Shown: piece after piece, positions 31,747-40,919 of the stretch
Numbering within the stretch: position 1 is the first letter of the stretch
How the letters are laid out: each line of letters opens with the position of its first letter
Origin: Nodosilinea sp. P-1105
GTDB taxonomy: Bacteria > Cyanobacteriota > Cyanobacteriia > Phormidesmidales > Phormidesmidaceae
Assembly: GCF_012911975.1 (NCBI RefSeq)
Contig: NZ_SMDQ01000026.1
Span: 1-64,000, forward strand
Direction: 5' to 3'
Length of the DNA: 64,000 nt
Position numbers and translations under genes: made by a program
Notes under the pieces: model-generated
Databases searched by the model: none
Told to the model about the DNA's origin: nothing
What the model saw: the letters and a program-made list of their open reading frames with translations, nothing else

Positions 31747-31785
31747 GGCAGGCTAAGCACAAACCCGTGCGGCTTGCCTATTTTT
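31747..31785 (+). terminator. Rho-independent-like terminator after cyAbrB1
   Basis: GGCAGGCTAAGCAC and GTGCGGCTTGCC form an imperfect stem around AAACCC, followed by TATTTTTG. It lies about 70 bp after the cyAbrB1 stop. Confidence 0.7.
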
Positions 31786-31944
31786 GTGAACCTATTCCTG
31801 CGGTTATAGATTATGCATGGGCTTTACTTGGGATAGTTATACAGCCTCACCTGAGCTGTCAGAGGTCCCTGGTTAACCGCTGCCAGTTGCCACCACTTGA
31901 CAACAGTTTTAGCTGACATGATTGAGGGATTGTAGGGTCAGTCT

Positions 31945-33429
31945 ATGAGCTTCCCCATTGTTCTAGATATTGCGCTGGGTCTAGTTTTTATCTTCTTTGT
32001 GTTGAGTCTCTTGGCCAGCGAAATGCAAGAGATTATTGGCACGCTACTCCAGTGGCGGGCTGAGCACCTGAAGCAGTCCATTGAGGTGCTGCTAGCCGGT
32101 AACGAAAACGAGAAAGCCACCGATGCCCAGGTGCTGGCCGACGCCCTATACGACAGCCCCTGGATTCGCAGCCTTAATCAAGAGGCAAAGGGGCCTATTG
32201 CCAAGACATTTAGGGGGGGCAGCCATACTATTGGCCGGATTTATCGCGCCCTTACTGGCAACCGCAATGTGTTTGGCAAGGGTAAAACTAGCGGTCCCTC
32301 TTATATTCCCTCTGAGGCCTTTGCCAACAGCCTGATAGAGCGCATGCAGCTAGAAAACCTGTGGCAAGTTCTGGCTCAGGACCGGCTACAGGAGTTTGCG
32401 ACAGAGAGAATCTTGCTGCCTGTTACCCATAGTCTCAGTGACCTTAAAGCCAGCACCGGTAACGAATTTTTGCTAAACGCTGAGCGTCAGCAGCTAGAAC
32501 AGGCGATCGCCGAAACCGTTCAAGATTTTCAGTTAGGGCTGGTATCCCTATCAGATAGCCTCGATCGGTTAATCGCCAAGCTCGACGACTTTGCTCTCAT
32601 GGCGCAAGATGTGCTGCCCGACCAAAACTATTTAACAGAAACGTTTATCCGGCGGTTGAACTACATCAAGCGCAGCTTAGATAGCACCCCCACCGAGCGA
32701 TCGGCCCTGCTAAAAAAACTGCGTCCTAGCGTGGCCCAGTTGCTGGATGTGTTTGACAGCAAAAGCTCAACCTTTCGAGAACTAGGTCGGCTGGGGCAGC
32801 AAGGCAATGCCACGGCCCAAGAGCTACTTAGTCGGTTGGATAGCGACACCATTACCCCAGCCCTGCGATCGAGTTTGCTAGCCATTGCGCGCCGGATAGA
32901 GGCCACAAAAGAGGTAGCCGCGTCAGGTGTGGTACGCAATGAAGTACGGCAATTTGGCCAAGAAATTGAAAAGTGGTTTGACCGAGGCATGGAGCGAGCC
33001 ACTGGCGTTTACAAGCGGAACGCTAAGGCGGTGGCCCTAATTCTAGGGATAGCCACCGCGATCGCCATCAATGCCGATTCCTTCCATATTGCTACTCGCT
33101 TGGCGAAAGACTCTGTTCTGCGCGGTTCTATTACCCAAACCGCCGACCAATTGGTGACCGACTCCCCAGGAGATTTTGGCGACAACCTGAGTCAGGTACA
33201 GGCGGCGATCGATCAAGCCTTAGAAGAGATTCCCTTCCCCCTAGGCTATGGTGACCGGGTGGTGCAGCAGCAGTTGGAGGCAGAGGATACATGGCCGGTG
33301 CCTGTGGTGCAGCGTCGGTTCCTGGGCTGGCTAGTGAGTGGGTTTGCCATTTCCATGGGATCTACATTTTGGTTTAACGTGCTGAAGCGAGTGGCCAACA
33401 TTCGCAATACCGGAGAAGTGGGAGAGTAA
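31945..33429 (+). CDS. Conserved membrane protein with long helical loop
   Basis: A 494-residue protein I cannot assign to a named family. Hydrophobic segments lie at about 5-27, 360-378 and 455-475. The 330-residue region between the first and second is polar and predicted helical, with heptad-like Leu/Ala spacing (for example LSDSLDRLIAKLDDFALMAQD), suggesting a coiled-coil domain. The NlpC/P60 peptidase gene begins three bases after the stop, so the two are almost certainly co-transcribed and an envelope role is likely. Confidence 0.7.
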   Translation: MSFPIVLDIALGLVFIFFVLSLLASEMQEIIGTLLQWRAEHLKQSIEVLLAGNENEKATDAQVLADALYDSPWIRSLNQEAKGPIAKTFRGGSHTIGRIYRALTGNRNVFGKGKTSGPSYIPSEAFANSLIERMQLENLWQVLAQDRLQEFATERILLPVTHSLSDLKASTGNEFLLNAERQQLEQAIAETVQDFQLGLVSLSDSLDRLIAKLDDFALMAQDVLPDQNYLTETFIRRLNYIKRSLDSTPTERSALLKKLRPSVAQLLDVFDSKSSTFRELGRLGQQGNATAQELLSRLDSDTITPALRSSLLAIARRIEATKEVAASGVVRNEVRQFGQEIEKWFDRGMERATGVYKRNAKAVALILGIATAIAINADSFHIATRLAKDSVLRGSITQTADQLVTDSPGDFGDNLSQVQAAIDQALEEIPFPLGYGDRVVQQQLEAEDTWPVPVVQRRFLGWLVSGFAISMGSTFWFNVLKRVANIRNTGEVGE

Positions 33430-33432
33430 GGC

Positions 33433-34137
33433 ATGGCATGGCCTCTGGCTACGGACCTGGCTACGGAGTACGTCTGCAGTCGGGCCATTAACCTGTACAA
33501 AACCCCGGACCTAGGTGGGTTAGTCACCCAGACGGCCCCTGGGCGGCATTTGCGGCGGTGGTCCATGGTCCCAACTGAATCATCCCAGATCGCCCAGGCT
33601 GTGCGTCTGTGTGAGGATGGTTACCTGGGTTGGATTAGTCAAGCGGACTGGTATAGCCTGGGCCAAGCCCCATCTCCCTACATACCGCCAGTGCTTGATC
33701 GGGCCGCCATTGAACCGCGACTAACCGAGGCGATCGCCTTTACCCACCGGGCCATGGCCCAGCCCAACCGGTATCTGTGGGGGGGCACCGTTGGCCCCGA
33801 TTACGATTGCTCTGGGCTGATGCAAGCCGCCTTTGGGGCGGTAGGTATTCAGCTACCCCGCGATTCGTACCAGCAAGAAGCCTTCACTCAGCCGATCCCC
33901 TGGGATGATCTACAGCCCGGCGATTTAGTCTTTTTTGGCACTCCAGAGCGTACTAAGCATGTGGGATTGTACCTGGGGGCAGGTAACTATATTCATAGCT
34001 CTGGGATTGATCAAGGCCGCAATGGCATCGGCATCGACTCGCTGACAGACTTGTCCGATCCCGTTAGTGCTGCTTACCAGGCTCAACAACGTCGCCCAGG
34101 CCGAGTAATGGAGAGCTACTGTCCCCCAGTGGTATAG
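33433..34137 (+). CDS. NlpC/P60 (C40) peptidoglycan endopeptidase
   Basis: A 234-residue peptidase. The C-terminal NlpC/P60 domain has Cys126 in DYDCSGLMQAAFGAVGIQLPR, His176 in TKHVGLYLG and His188 in YIHSSG. Residues about 20-80 look like one SH3b domain (TAPGRHLRRWSMV, GYLGWISQADW), the layout of the cyanobacterial gamma-D-glutamyl-diaminopimelate endopeptidases of known structure. No signal peptide is evident, as in those proteins. It cuts cell-wall peptides, probably in turnover or septum work. It follows a membrane gene after three bases. Confidence 0.9.
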   Translation: MAWPLATDLATEYVCSRAINLYKTPDLGGLVTQTAPGRHLRRWSMVPTESSQIAQAVRLCEDGYLGWISQADWYSLGQAPSPYIPPVLDRAAIEPRLTEAIAFTHRAMAQPNRYLWGGTVGPDYDCSGLMQAAFGAVGIQLPRDSYQQEAFTQPIPWDDLQPGDLVFFGTPERTKHVGLYLGAGNYIHSSGIDQGRNGIGIDSLTDLSDPVSAAYQAQQRRPGRVMESYCPPVV

Positions 34138-34174
34138 TCCCTGGACTTATACCACTCCGAACGGGAGACTGCAC

Positions 34175-35443
34175 TCAGTCGTCCTCGAACACGCTCTGGA
34201 AAAATTCGATCGTGTCTTTGAGGGCCGCTATAAAGGCGTCGATTTCGGCCTTGGTATTGTAAAAGTAGAGGCTGGCCCGCGCAGTGGAGTCTACCCCTAG
34301 CAGCCGATGTAGGGGTTGGGTGCAGTGGTGACCTGAGCGAATGGCAATACCCGATTGATCCAACAGGGTGGACAAATCTTGGGCATGGACCCCCTCCACG
34401 GTAAAGGTGGCTAGGGCCGCTCGCCCACTACCGTCCGCTTGGGGCAGGGGACCGTACAGCTTGACTTCAGGAATGGTCTGGATTTGTTGGTACAGATAGG
34501 CGGTCAGTTCGTGCTCGTAGGTGGCGATTTTATCCATACCGATGGACGATAAATAGTCGACGGCGGCCCCCAGGGCGATCGCCTCGGCAATGGCTGGGGT
34601 ACCCGCCTCAAACTTGTGGGGCAACTCGGCATAGGTGGCATGGTCCAGAAACACATCGGCAATCATCTCGCCGCCGCCCAGGAAGGGGGGCATGGCCTCC
34701 AGCAGATCGAGCTTGCCGTACAAAAAGCCAATGCCGGTAGGACCACACATTTTATGGCCCGAGGCCACAAACCAGTCACAGCCCATGGCCGGTAGGTTCA
34801 AGGGCAGATGCGGGGCACTCTGGCAGCCGTCGATTAGCACCCTAGCCCCATGGCGGTGGGCGATGGCGATGATCTCCTCGACGGGGTTAAGGCTACCCAG
34901 GGTGTTAGACACATGGTTCACCGCCACCAGCCTGGTCCTGTCGTTGACCAACTCACGATAATGATCTAAGTCAAAGCCCTGATTGGCTGAAAGCTCCACA
35001 AACTTCAGCACCGCCCCCGTCCGCTGGGCCACAAATTGCCAGGGGACCAGGTTACTGTGGTGTTCCATCACCGACAGCAGAATTTCATCCCCCGGCTGCA
35101 GGGTGGTCATGCCCCAGCTATAAGCCACCAGATTAATGGCTTCGCTGGCGTTACGAGTAAAGACAATTTCGTTGCGGCTAGTGGCATTGACAAAGGCCGC
35201 CACCTTGTCCCGCGCCCCTTCGTAGGCATCAGTGGCCCGGGCACTGAGGCAGTGGATGCCCCGGTGTACATTGGCATTGTCCTGCTGATAGTAGTGCTGC
35301 AACGCCTCTAGCACCGCCTTGGGCTTTTGGGACGTGGCGGCATTATCAAAATACACTAGGGGGTGACCGTGGACCTCCTGGTGCAGAATTGGGAAGTCGG
35401 CGCGGACCTTGGCAGCAAGAGTGAGTTCCTGGGCAACGGTCAT
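34175..35443 (-). CDS. sufS: Cysteine desulfurase SufS
   Basis: About 422 residues from ATG 35443. The open frame extends to 35560, but the extra residues are Pro-Ile-His-type repeats encoded by a 15-base tandem array, so they are not chosen. The PLP lysine is in [17 protein letters not shown], and the active Cys is in [11 protein letters not shown], the type II (SufS) pattern with RSGHHC. It mobilises sulfur from cysteine for the SufBCD scaffold. Last gene of the ftrC-sufBCDS run. Confidence 0.95.
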   Translation of the reverse strand: MTVAQELTLAAKVRADFPILHQEVHGHPLVYFDNAATSQKPKAVLEALQHYYQQDNANVHRGIHCLSARATDAYEGARDKVAAFVNATSRNEIVFTRNASEAINLVAYSWGMTTLQPGDEILLSVMEHHSNLVPWQFVAQRTGAVLKFVELSANQGFDLDHYRELVNDRTRLVAVNHVSNTLGSLNPVEEIIAIAHRHGARVLIDGCQSAPHLPLNLPAMGCDWFVASGHKMCGPTGIGFLYGKLDLLEAMPPFLGGGEMIADVFLDHATYAELPHKFEAGTPAIAEAIALGAAVDYLSSIGMDKIATYEHELTAYLYQQIQTIPEVKLYGPLPQADGSGRAALATFTVEGVHAQDLSTLLDQSGIAIRSGHHCTQPLHRLLGVDSTARASLYFYNTKAEIDAFIAALKDTIEFFQSVFEDD

Positions 35444-35547
35444 GGGGGTGGATGGGTAGGGGGTGGATGGGTAGGGGGTGGATGGGAGGGGGTGGATGGG
35501 TAGGGGGTGGATGGGTAGGGGGTGGATGGGTAGGGGGTGGATGGGTA
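35444..35547. repeat. 15-base tandem array between sufD and sufS
   Basis: Seven copies of GGGGGTGGATGGGTA, one of them a base short, so the frame read through it changes from Pro-Ser-Thr-Pro-Tyr to Pro-Ile-His-Pro-Leu repeats. It lies immediately upstream of the sufS start on the minus strand and so separates sufS from its ribosome binding region. Confidence 0.9.
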
Positions 35548-35548
35548 G

Positions 35549-35570
35549 GGGCAGACCCAAGTGTCTGCCC
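35549..35570. repeat. REP-like hairpin, copy 1 (8-bp stem, 6-nt loop)
   Basis: GGGCAGAC, a six-base loop, then GTCTGCCC: a perfect palindrome overlapping the sufD stop. The same 22-nt design occurs at 46273, 47007 and 47049. Confidence 0.8.
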
Positions 35571-36919
35571 TAGGCCCCCGTCCATTGAGCAAGGATTTTG
35601 GTCAGACGCGATCGCAGGGTAGCCACCGGAATCGTCTCTAACATCTCCATAGCAAAAGCATAGATCAATAAGCGCTGGGCCTGGGGGGCACTAATGCCGC
35701 GACTTTGTAGATAGAAAATTTCGTCGGCCTGGAGTTGACTGACGGTGGCTCCGTGGGCGCACTTGACATTATCGGCCACAATTTCCAGCTGGGGCTTGGT
35801 ATCTATCCGCGCCTTATCCGACAACAGTAAGTTGCGGTTGAGCTGACTAGCGTTGGTTTCTTGGGCAGCCTGGGCCACCACCATGCGCCCGTTAAAGACG
35901 CTGTGGGCTTTGTCATCCACGATCGCTTTGTGCACCTGGTCCACGGTGCCGTAGGGATGACTAAGGGCCACCAGGCTGTGGGTATCAGCGCGCTGGGAGG
36001 CGGTAATCGCCCCCAACCCATACAGCTTGGTGGTGGTTTGCTCGCCGGTTTGGTAAATTTCCCAGTTGTGGCGACTGAGCCTAGCCCCAAAGTCCACAGC
36101 AGTGCCAATATATTGACTATCTCGGGCTTGGGTCACCACGGTCTTAGCCATGTGAAACGTGCCACTGCCCTCTCGTTGGAGGCGACTGTGGGTGATCTGG
36201 GCATTGGCCTCTAGCCAAATTTCAGTGACCGCATTGGTGAAATAAGCCGTACTGGCATGGCCCCAGTAGTCTTCGATCAGAGTGAGGGCGCTACTCGTTT
36301 CTGCCACCACCAAACAGCGGGGTTGAGCCAGAACTGGGGTATCTGCGGCCTCAGCTCCGTAGAGTATCTGCAACGGCGTTTCCATCACCCCACTAGGGGG
36401 CAGCCACACCACCACCGCATCCTGAAAGCCAACGGTATTGAGGGCCGTGAACACATCGTGGTGGCCACTGGCCTGGCCCAAGCGCTGCACCAGTTTTTCC
36501 GACCAGATGGGGTGATTCTGGAGATCCCTCAAACTCCCGACGATCGCCCCCTGGGGCAGTCCCCCTAGTTGGGAAAGCTCTGGGCTCACTTGCCCGTTCA
36601 CCACCACTACCTGAGCCCCAGCGGTTTCGGGCAAACGCCGGGCTTCGATATCTGTAGTGTCCCCCTGCGGGCCATCGGCACAGGCAAACGCGATGTCCAG
36701 CATGGGGGACAGATCGGTAAAGCGCCAGTCTTCCTGGCGAGTATGGGGGAAGGTTTGCTCTTTCAACAAGGCCTCAGCCCGCGATCGCAACTCGGGCAGG
36801 GCCAGATCTGCGGGTACGCCCCCCTTAACCGTCTGAATCAACCCCTTCAGGTAGGTATCTCGTTGCTCGGTACCACGAGCCATGGGGGCAACTACATTCT
36901 CTGAAACTGAACGTGTCAT
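35570..36919 (-). CDS. sufD: Iron-sulfur cluster assembly protein SufD
   Basis: A 449-residue member of the SufBD family, the beta-helix subunit of the SufBC2D scaffold. The N-terminal helical part includes LKEQTFPHTRQEDWRFTDL, the conserved stretch that distinguishes SufD. The C-terminal beta-helix contains SDKARIDTKPQLEIVADNVKCAHGATVSQ with the DEIFYLQSRGIS motif. Its ATG overlaps the sufC stop by one base (TAATG), implying coupled translation. Confidence 0.95.
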   Translation of the reverse strand: MTRSVSENVVAPMARGTEQRDTYLKGLIQTVKGGVPADLALPELRSRAEALLKEQTFPHTRQEDWRFTDLSPMLDIAFACADGPQGDTTDIEARRLPETAGAQVVVVNGQVSPELSQLGGLPQGAIVGSLRDLQNHPIWSEKLVQRLGQASGHHDVFTALNTVGFQDAVVVWLPPSGVMETPLQILYGAEAADTPVLAQPRCLVVAETSSALTLIEDYWGHASTAYFTNAVTEIWLEANAQITHSRLQREGSGTFHMAKTVVTQARDSQYIGTAVDFGARLSRHNWEIYQTGEQTTTKLYGLGAITASQRADTHSLVALSHPYGTVDQVHKAIVDDKAHSVFNGRMVVAQAAQETNASQLNRNLLLSDKARIDTKPQLEIVADNVKCAHGATVSQLQADEIFYLQSRGISAPQAQRLLIYAFAMEMLETIPVATLRSRLTKILAQWTGA

Positions 36920-37707
36920 TATGCCGTCACCTCCGCTCGATGCTCATCCATAATCCACTCATAGCCGCGAGCTTCTAGGTCATGGGCCAGGGACTTATCC
37001 CCGGTGGTGATAATGCGGCCATCGGCCATCACATGGACATAGTCCGGCTGGATGTAGTTGAGCAGCCGCTGGTAGTGGGTAATCAGCACCACGGCATTGT
37101 CTGGGTTAGCCAGCTGGTTAACGCCACCAGCCACGGTCTTCAGGGCGTCAATGTCGAGGCCTGAGTCAGTTTCGTCCAGAATCGCCAGGATTGGTTCTAA
37201 CAGGGCCATTTGCAAAATTTCGTTGCGCTTTTTCTCGCCGCCGGAAAACCCTTCGTTGACGCTGCGGTCCAAAAAGGAGGCGTCCATTTTTACCACATCC
37301 AGCTTCTCTTCGATCAGGTCATCGAAATCAAAGACGTCAATTTCATCTTCGCCCTGGCCTTTGCGGTGGGCGTTGTAGGCCACTCGCAAGAAATCCCGGT
37401 TGCTGACACCGGGAATTTCTAGGGGATACTGAAAGGCCAGAAATATCCCGGCGGTGGCGCGCTCGTGAGGCTCTAGCTCCAATAGGTCTTTGCCCTGAAA
37501 CTGAATGTCGCCAGTGGTCACCTCGTAGTCAGGGTGACCGGCCAACACTTTGGAAAAGGTGCTTTTACCAGAACCGTTCAGGCCCATGATGGCGTGAATT
37601 TCTCCGGCTTTGACCTCCAGGTTCAGGCCTTTGAGGATTTCGGTGCCGTCAACGGTGGCATGGAGGTTGCGCACCATGAGAATTGTTTTGCTGTTTGGGT
37701 TAATCAT
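36919..37707 (-). CDS. sufC: ATPase SufC
   Basis: A 262-residue ABC-type ATPase of the Suf scaffold. Walker [15 protein letters not shown], signature [14 protein letters not shown] and Walker [13 protein letters not shown] are present. SufC drives conformational change of SufBD for cluster assembly. An internal Met at residue 11 ([11 protein letters not shown]) is an alternative start. It overlaps sufD by one base, and a 274-bp gap with small hairpins separates it from sufB. Confidence 0.95.
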   Translation of the reverse strand: MINPNSKTILMVRNLHATVDGTEILKGLNLEVKAGEIHAIMGLNGSGKSTFSKVLAGHPDYEVTTGDIQFQGKDLLELEPHERATAGIFLAFQYPLEIPGVSNRDFLRVAYNAHRKGQGEDEIDVFDFDDLIEEKLDVVKMDASFLDRSVNEGFSGGEKKRNEILQMALLEPILAILDETDSGLDIDALKTVAGGVNQLANPDNAVVLITHYQRLLNYIQPDYVHVMADGRIITTGDKSLAHDLEARGYEWIMDEHRAEVTA

Positions 37708-37981
37708 GGTTCTTTCGTGGAGTGGGCACCGCCCACTATGCTCCTAACTGCGGGTTGAATGGTTGATGTTTACTAAGACATTTCGCTGCCAGGCAGATGG
37801 GGTGGGTTGGGACCGGTGGGCCGTTGGTGGGCAATGCCCACCCTACTTGGCTGGGGTTGGCTGGGGATATCGGTGGGGGCGGTGCATCGCTGCGTGGATG
37901 CACCCTATGGGTTGTTCACCCATCTACCCTACCCTGCGGGAAGCCGCTCCGCGTCTACCACCCATCTACCCATCCACCCAT
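37708..37981. other. sufB-sufC spacer with short hairpins
   Basis: Between sufB and sufC are GTGGGC-ACC-GCCCAC (about 37722-37736), GGTGGGCAATGCCCACC (37828-37844) and CCCATCTACC-type repeats ending at the sufB stop. These would fold in the transcript and may set different mRNA levels for sufB and the downstream genes. I see no promoter. Confidence 0.5.
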
Positions 37982-39421
37982 CTACCCCACCGTATTCTCC
38001 AGCTTCAGGGCCAGCAGCTTGTCCGCCTCGGCGGCAAACTCCATGGGCAGCTTGTTGAACACATCCCGGCAAAAGCCACTGATGATCATTGACACCGCAT
38101 CTTCGGGGGAAATCCCCCGCTGGGCAAAGTAGAACAGCTGGTCTTCCCCAATTTTGGAGGTAGAAGCTTCGTGTTCCACCTGGGCGGTACTATTTTGCAC
38201 CTGGATGTAGGGGAAGGTGTTGGCGCTGGAGGTATCGCCAATTAACATCGAGTCGCACTGGGAGTAGTTACGGGCACCAGCCGCTTTTGGTCCCATTTTC
38301 ACCAGCCCCCGGTAGCTATTTTTCGACTTGGCCGCCGAAATCCCCTTAGAAATAATGGTGCTTTTGGTGTTTTTGCCCACATGCACCATTTTGGTGCCAG
38401 TGTCGGCCTGTTGCAGGTTGTTGGTCAGCGCCACCGAGTAGAACTCACCCACGGAATTGTCACCCACCAGAACGCAACTGGGGTACTTCCAGGTGATAGC
38501 AGAGCCGGTTTCCACCTGGGTCCAGGAAATTTTAGAGTTCTTACCGGCGCAGAGCCCCCGCTTGGTGACGAAGTTGTAAATGCCGCCTTTGCCGTTTTCG
38601 TCCCCGGCGAACCAGTTTTGTACGGTGGAGTAGTTGATGGCGGCGTCATCTAGGGCCACCAGTTCAACGATCGCCGCATGGAGCTGGTTACTGTCGTACA
38701 TGGGGGCGGTACAGCCCTCTAAATAGGTCACTGAACTGCCGGATTCGGCCACAATCAAGGTGCGCTCGAACTGCCCGGACTCACCGTTGTTAATCCGAAA
38801 GTAGGTGGACAGATCCATCGGGCACTGGGTGTCTTTGGGAATGTAGACAAAGGAGCCGTCGCTAAACACAGCCGAATTGAGGGCCGCGAAGTAGTTGTCA
38901 CCAATGGGTACCACCGTTCCCAGGTACTTTTCCACCAGATCAGGATGCTCTTGCAGGGCCTCCGAAATCGAGCAGAAGATTACCCCAGATTCGGCCAGCT
39001 TTTCTTTGTAAGTGGTGGCCACCGAGACGCTGTCAAAGATGGCATCCACAGCCACATTGGCCAGCCGTTTTTGCTCGGATAGGGGAATACCTAGCTTTTC
39101 AAAGGTGTCGAGCAGCGTCGGATCAACCTCATCCAGGCTGCCCAGCTTTTTGTCTTTGGCCTTGGGCGCCGAATAGTAAACGATGTTTTGGTAGTCAATG
39201 GGAGGATAGTTGACGTTGGGCCAAGTGGGCTCGGCCATGGTCAGCCACTTCCGGTAGGCTTTGAGCCGGAACTCCAGCATGAACTCCGGTTCGTTCTTTT
39301 TGGCGGAAATCATCCGCACCACGTCTTCGCTAAGGCCGCGAGGAATGGCATCGGCCTCAATGTCGGTCTTGAAGCCGTACTTATAGGGCTGAGTAACCAG
39401 GGATTGAACAGAAGTACTCAT
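37982..39421 (-). CDS. sufB: Iron-sulfur cluster scaffold SufB
   Basis: A 479-residue SufB, the core scaffold subunit. Conserved stretches include [20 protein letters not shown], the [22 protein letters not shown] region, and [20 protein letters not shown] near the C-terminus. The catalytic Cys-containing [12 protein letters not shown] region follows. First suf structural gene after ftrC. A 26-bp palindrome lies just upstream. Confidence 0.95.
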   Translation of the reverse strand: MSTSVQSLVTQPYKYGFKTDIEADAIPRGLSEDVVRMISAKKNEPEFMLEFRLKAYRKWLTMAEPTWPNVNYPPIDYQNIVYYSAPKAKDKKLGSLDEVDPTLLDTFEKLGIPLSEQKRLANVAVDAIFDSVSVATTYKEKLAESGVIFCSISEALQEHPDLVEKYLGTVVPIGDNYFAALNSAVFSDGSFVYIPKDTQCPMDLSTYFRINNGESGQFERTLIVAESGSSVTYLEGCTAPMYDSNQLHAAIVELVALDDAAINYSTVQNWFAGDENGKGGIYNFVTKRGLCAGKNSKISWTQVETGSAITWKYPSCVLVGDNSVGEFYSVALTNNLQQADTGTKMVHVGKNTKSTIISKGISAAKSKNSYRGLVKMGPKAAGARNYSQCDSMLIGDTSSANTFPYIQVQNSTAQVEHEASTSKIGEDQLFYFAQRGISPEDAVSMIISGFCRDVFNKLPMEFAAEADKLLALKLENTVG

Positions 39422-39474
39422 AGGGGACTCTCTGAACGGACTGCGAGGAAGGAACGGAACCGGAGCGGGTAGAC

Positions 39475-39500
39475 CTCTAAAGGGCGATCGCCCTTTAGAG
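39475..39500. repeat. 26-bp perfect palindrome centred on a HIP1 octamer
   Basis: CTCTAAAGG-GCGATCGC-CCTTTAGAG reads identically on both strands with GCGATCGC at the centre. It lies seven bases before the ftrC stop on the sequence and 53 bases upstream of sufB, in the ftrC-sufB gap. In RNA it would give an 11- to 12-bp stem with almost no loop. Confidence 0.8.
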
Positions 39501-39507
39501 CCAAAGC

Positions 39508-39867
39508 CTAATATTTATTGGTTTCAGCACGAATGGTGTCAAAGGAAATGTCCTGCTGCTCCCCGGCAAAGGGGTTATCAGGGGTGAGAAACAGCATACA
39601 GTGGCACTCTTTGCGCTCCTGCATAGGCACGCAGGGACAGTTCCAGTAGATGGTTTTGACCTCGGCCTCCTTATCTTCGTAGTGACGGCAGGGACATAAG
39701 GGCGAACCGTAGTCATCCTTATGCTTGGCCAACCCCTCGAGCACCACGGCGGTAACCCCTGGATCGGCACAGAAGTAGGTACCAGTGCGCTTCGCATAAC
39801 TTTGGGCGAAGTTGCGCATCAGCTCTAGGTTCTTTTCGGAAGCCTGGGTGGTTTTGTTATCAGTCAT
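39508..39867 (-). CDS. ftrC: Ferredoxin-thioredoxin reductase catalytic chain
   Basis: A 119-residue beta subunit of FTR, which passes electrons from ferredoxin to thioredoxin through a [4Fe-4S] cluster and a redox disulfide. All three CxC motifs are present: CPC (in SPLCPCRHY), CPC (in YWNCPCVPM) and CHC (in KECHCMLF), with the extra Cys in YFCADPG. The variable chain ftrV is not in the window. Its upstream region carries two SufR-type operators shared with sufR, and sufB follows on the same strand after 86 bp. Confidence 0.95.
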   Translation of the reverse strand: MTDNKTTQASEKNLELMRNFAQSYAKRTGTYFCADPGVTAVVLEGLAKHKDDYGSPLCPCRHYEDKEAEVKTIYWNCPCVPMQERKECHCMLFLTPDNPFAGEQQDISFDTIRAETNKY

Positions 39868-39913
39868 TACTCAGGATGTGGCTACACAGCCCACTAATTC
39901 TATACAATTAAAG

Positions 39914-39927
39914 CAACATTTAAGTTG
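39914..39927. promoter_or_regulatory. SufR operator, site 1
   Basis: CAAC-ATTTAA-GTTG fits exactly the CAAC-N6-GTTG inverted repeat described for SufR in Synechocystis. It lies 47 bases upstream of the ftrC start. Confidence 0.85.
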
Positions 39928-39952
39928 TCTAACTGATCTTAGGTTAGTTTAA

Positions 39953-39966
39953 CAACACGAGTGTTG
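39953..39966. promoter_or_regulatory. SufR operator, site 2
   Basis: CAAC-ACGAGT-GTTG, a second exact CAAC-N6-GTTG site 25 bases after the first, between ftrC and sufR. Two sites in this intergenic region match the published pattern of suf repression and sufR autoregulation. Confidence 0.85.
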
Positions 39967-40147
39967 TCAAAGTTAATAGCGAGTTGATCAAGCCAGGGAC
40001 TGATGGTTGCGATCGCACCTATCGTCACTGCAACTTGTCACCGCAACTTGTCACCGCAGCATCTCCATTGAGCTAAGCCACCCCAGCTTATCTGCTTGCT
40101 ACCATCCGCCTGTTTAATCCATGACAATTAGTTGGGCCAACGCCATG

Positions 40148-40810
40148 ACCTCTGTGCAGCAACCCTCCACCGGCACCAAAGACGATATTTTGACTTACCT
40201 GCTGAAGCAGGGAGAAGCCACGGCCCAAGGGTTGGCCACCCATTTTGAGGTCAGTGCCCAAGCCATTCGCCGTCACCTGAAAGACCTGGAGGCGGAAGCG
40301 CTGATTGAGCATCGAGCGGTGCAGGAAGGGATGGGACGCCCCAACCATATCTATCAACTCAGTGCCAAGGGGCGCGATCGCTTTCCGGCCCAGTATGACG
40401 AGTTCGCGATTTCCCTGCTAGATACCCTGGCGGAAACCGTGGGCCAAGACCAGGTGGGGACAATCCTGCGCAAACAGTGGGAGCGGAAAGCCCTGGAGTA
40501 TCGCGATCGCGTCGGTACGGGTAGTCTGGCGGAGCGGGTGGCTAATTTGGTGAAGCTGCGCCAGGCAGAAGGGTACATGGCTGAATGGCACGAGGTGCCT
40601 GCTGACGATGACCGCTGCGACCCCGGTCCCTGCTACGTTATTACCGAATACAACTGTGCCATTTCCCATATCGCCGAGTCCTTTCCCAGCGTCTGTGGCC
40701 ACGAACTGGAGATGTTTCAGGTGGCCCTAGCGGACTGCTTGGTGCAGCGCACCCACTGGATTGTCCAGGGCGAGCATCGCTGCGGCTATTTGGTGAAAAA
40801 GCAGAGTTAG
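40148..40810 (+). CDS. sufR: Transcriptional repressor SufR
   Basis: About 220 residues from ATG 40148 (another ATG lies at 40121). An N-terminal DeoR-like winged helix (ATAQGLATHFEVSAQAIRRHLK) is followed by a cluster-binding C-terminus with the exact C-x12-C-x13-C-x14-C pattern (NCAISHIAE... VCGHE ... DCLVQRT ... RCGYLV). With a bound [4Fe-4S] cluster SufR represses sufBCDS and itself. It is divergent from ftrC-sufBCDS over two CAAC-N6-GTTG sites. Confidence 0.95.
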   Translation, partial: TSVQQPSTGTKDDILTYLLKQGEATAQGLATHFEVSAQAIRRHLKDLEAEALIEHRAVQEGMGRPNHIYQLSAKGRDRFPAQYDEFAISLLDTLAETVGQDQVGTILRKQWERKALEYRDRVGTGSLAERVANLVKLRQAEGYMAEWHEVPADDDRCDPGPCYVITEYNCAISHIAESFPSVCGHELEMFQVALADCLVQRTHWIVQGEHRCGYLVKKQS

Positions 40811-40919
40811 ACCGTGATCGCCTTCTCAGCCAAATTTCAGGTGACCTTGGTAGGGTAGCGCTCAAGCTAATTCTCCTGTGGGAGAATGCGGCTGCCCTTT
40901 CGTCGTTGATTAGGTTGAT

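Noticed and set aside
35444-35560. 39-residue N-terminal extension of SufS
   Set aside because: It is a translation of the 15-base tandem array; ATG 35443 fits the family start.
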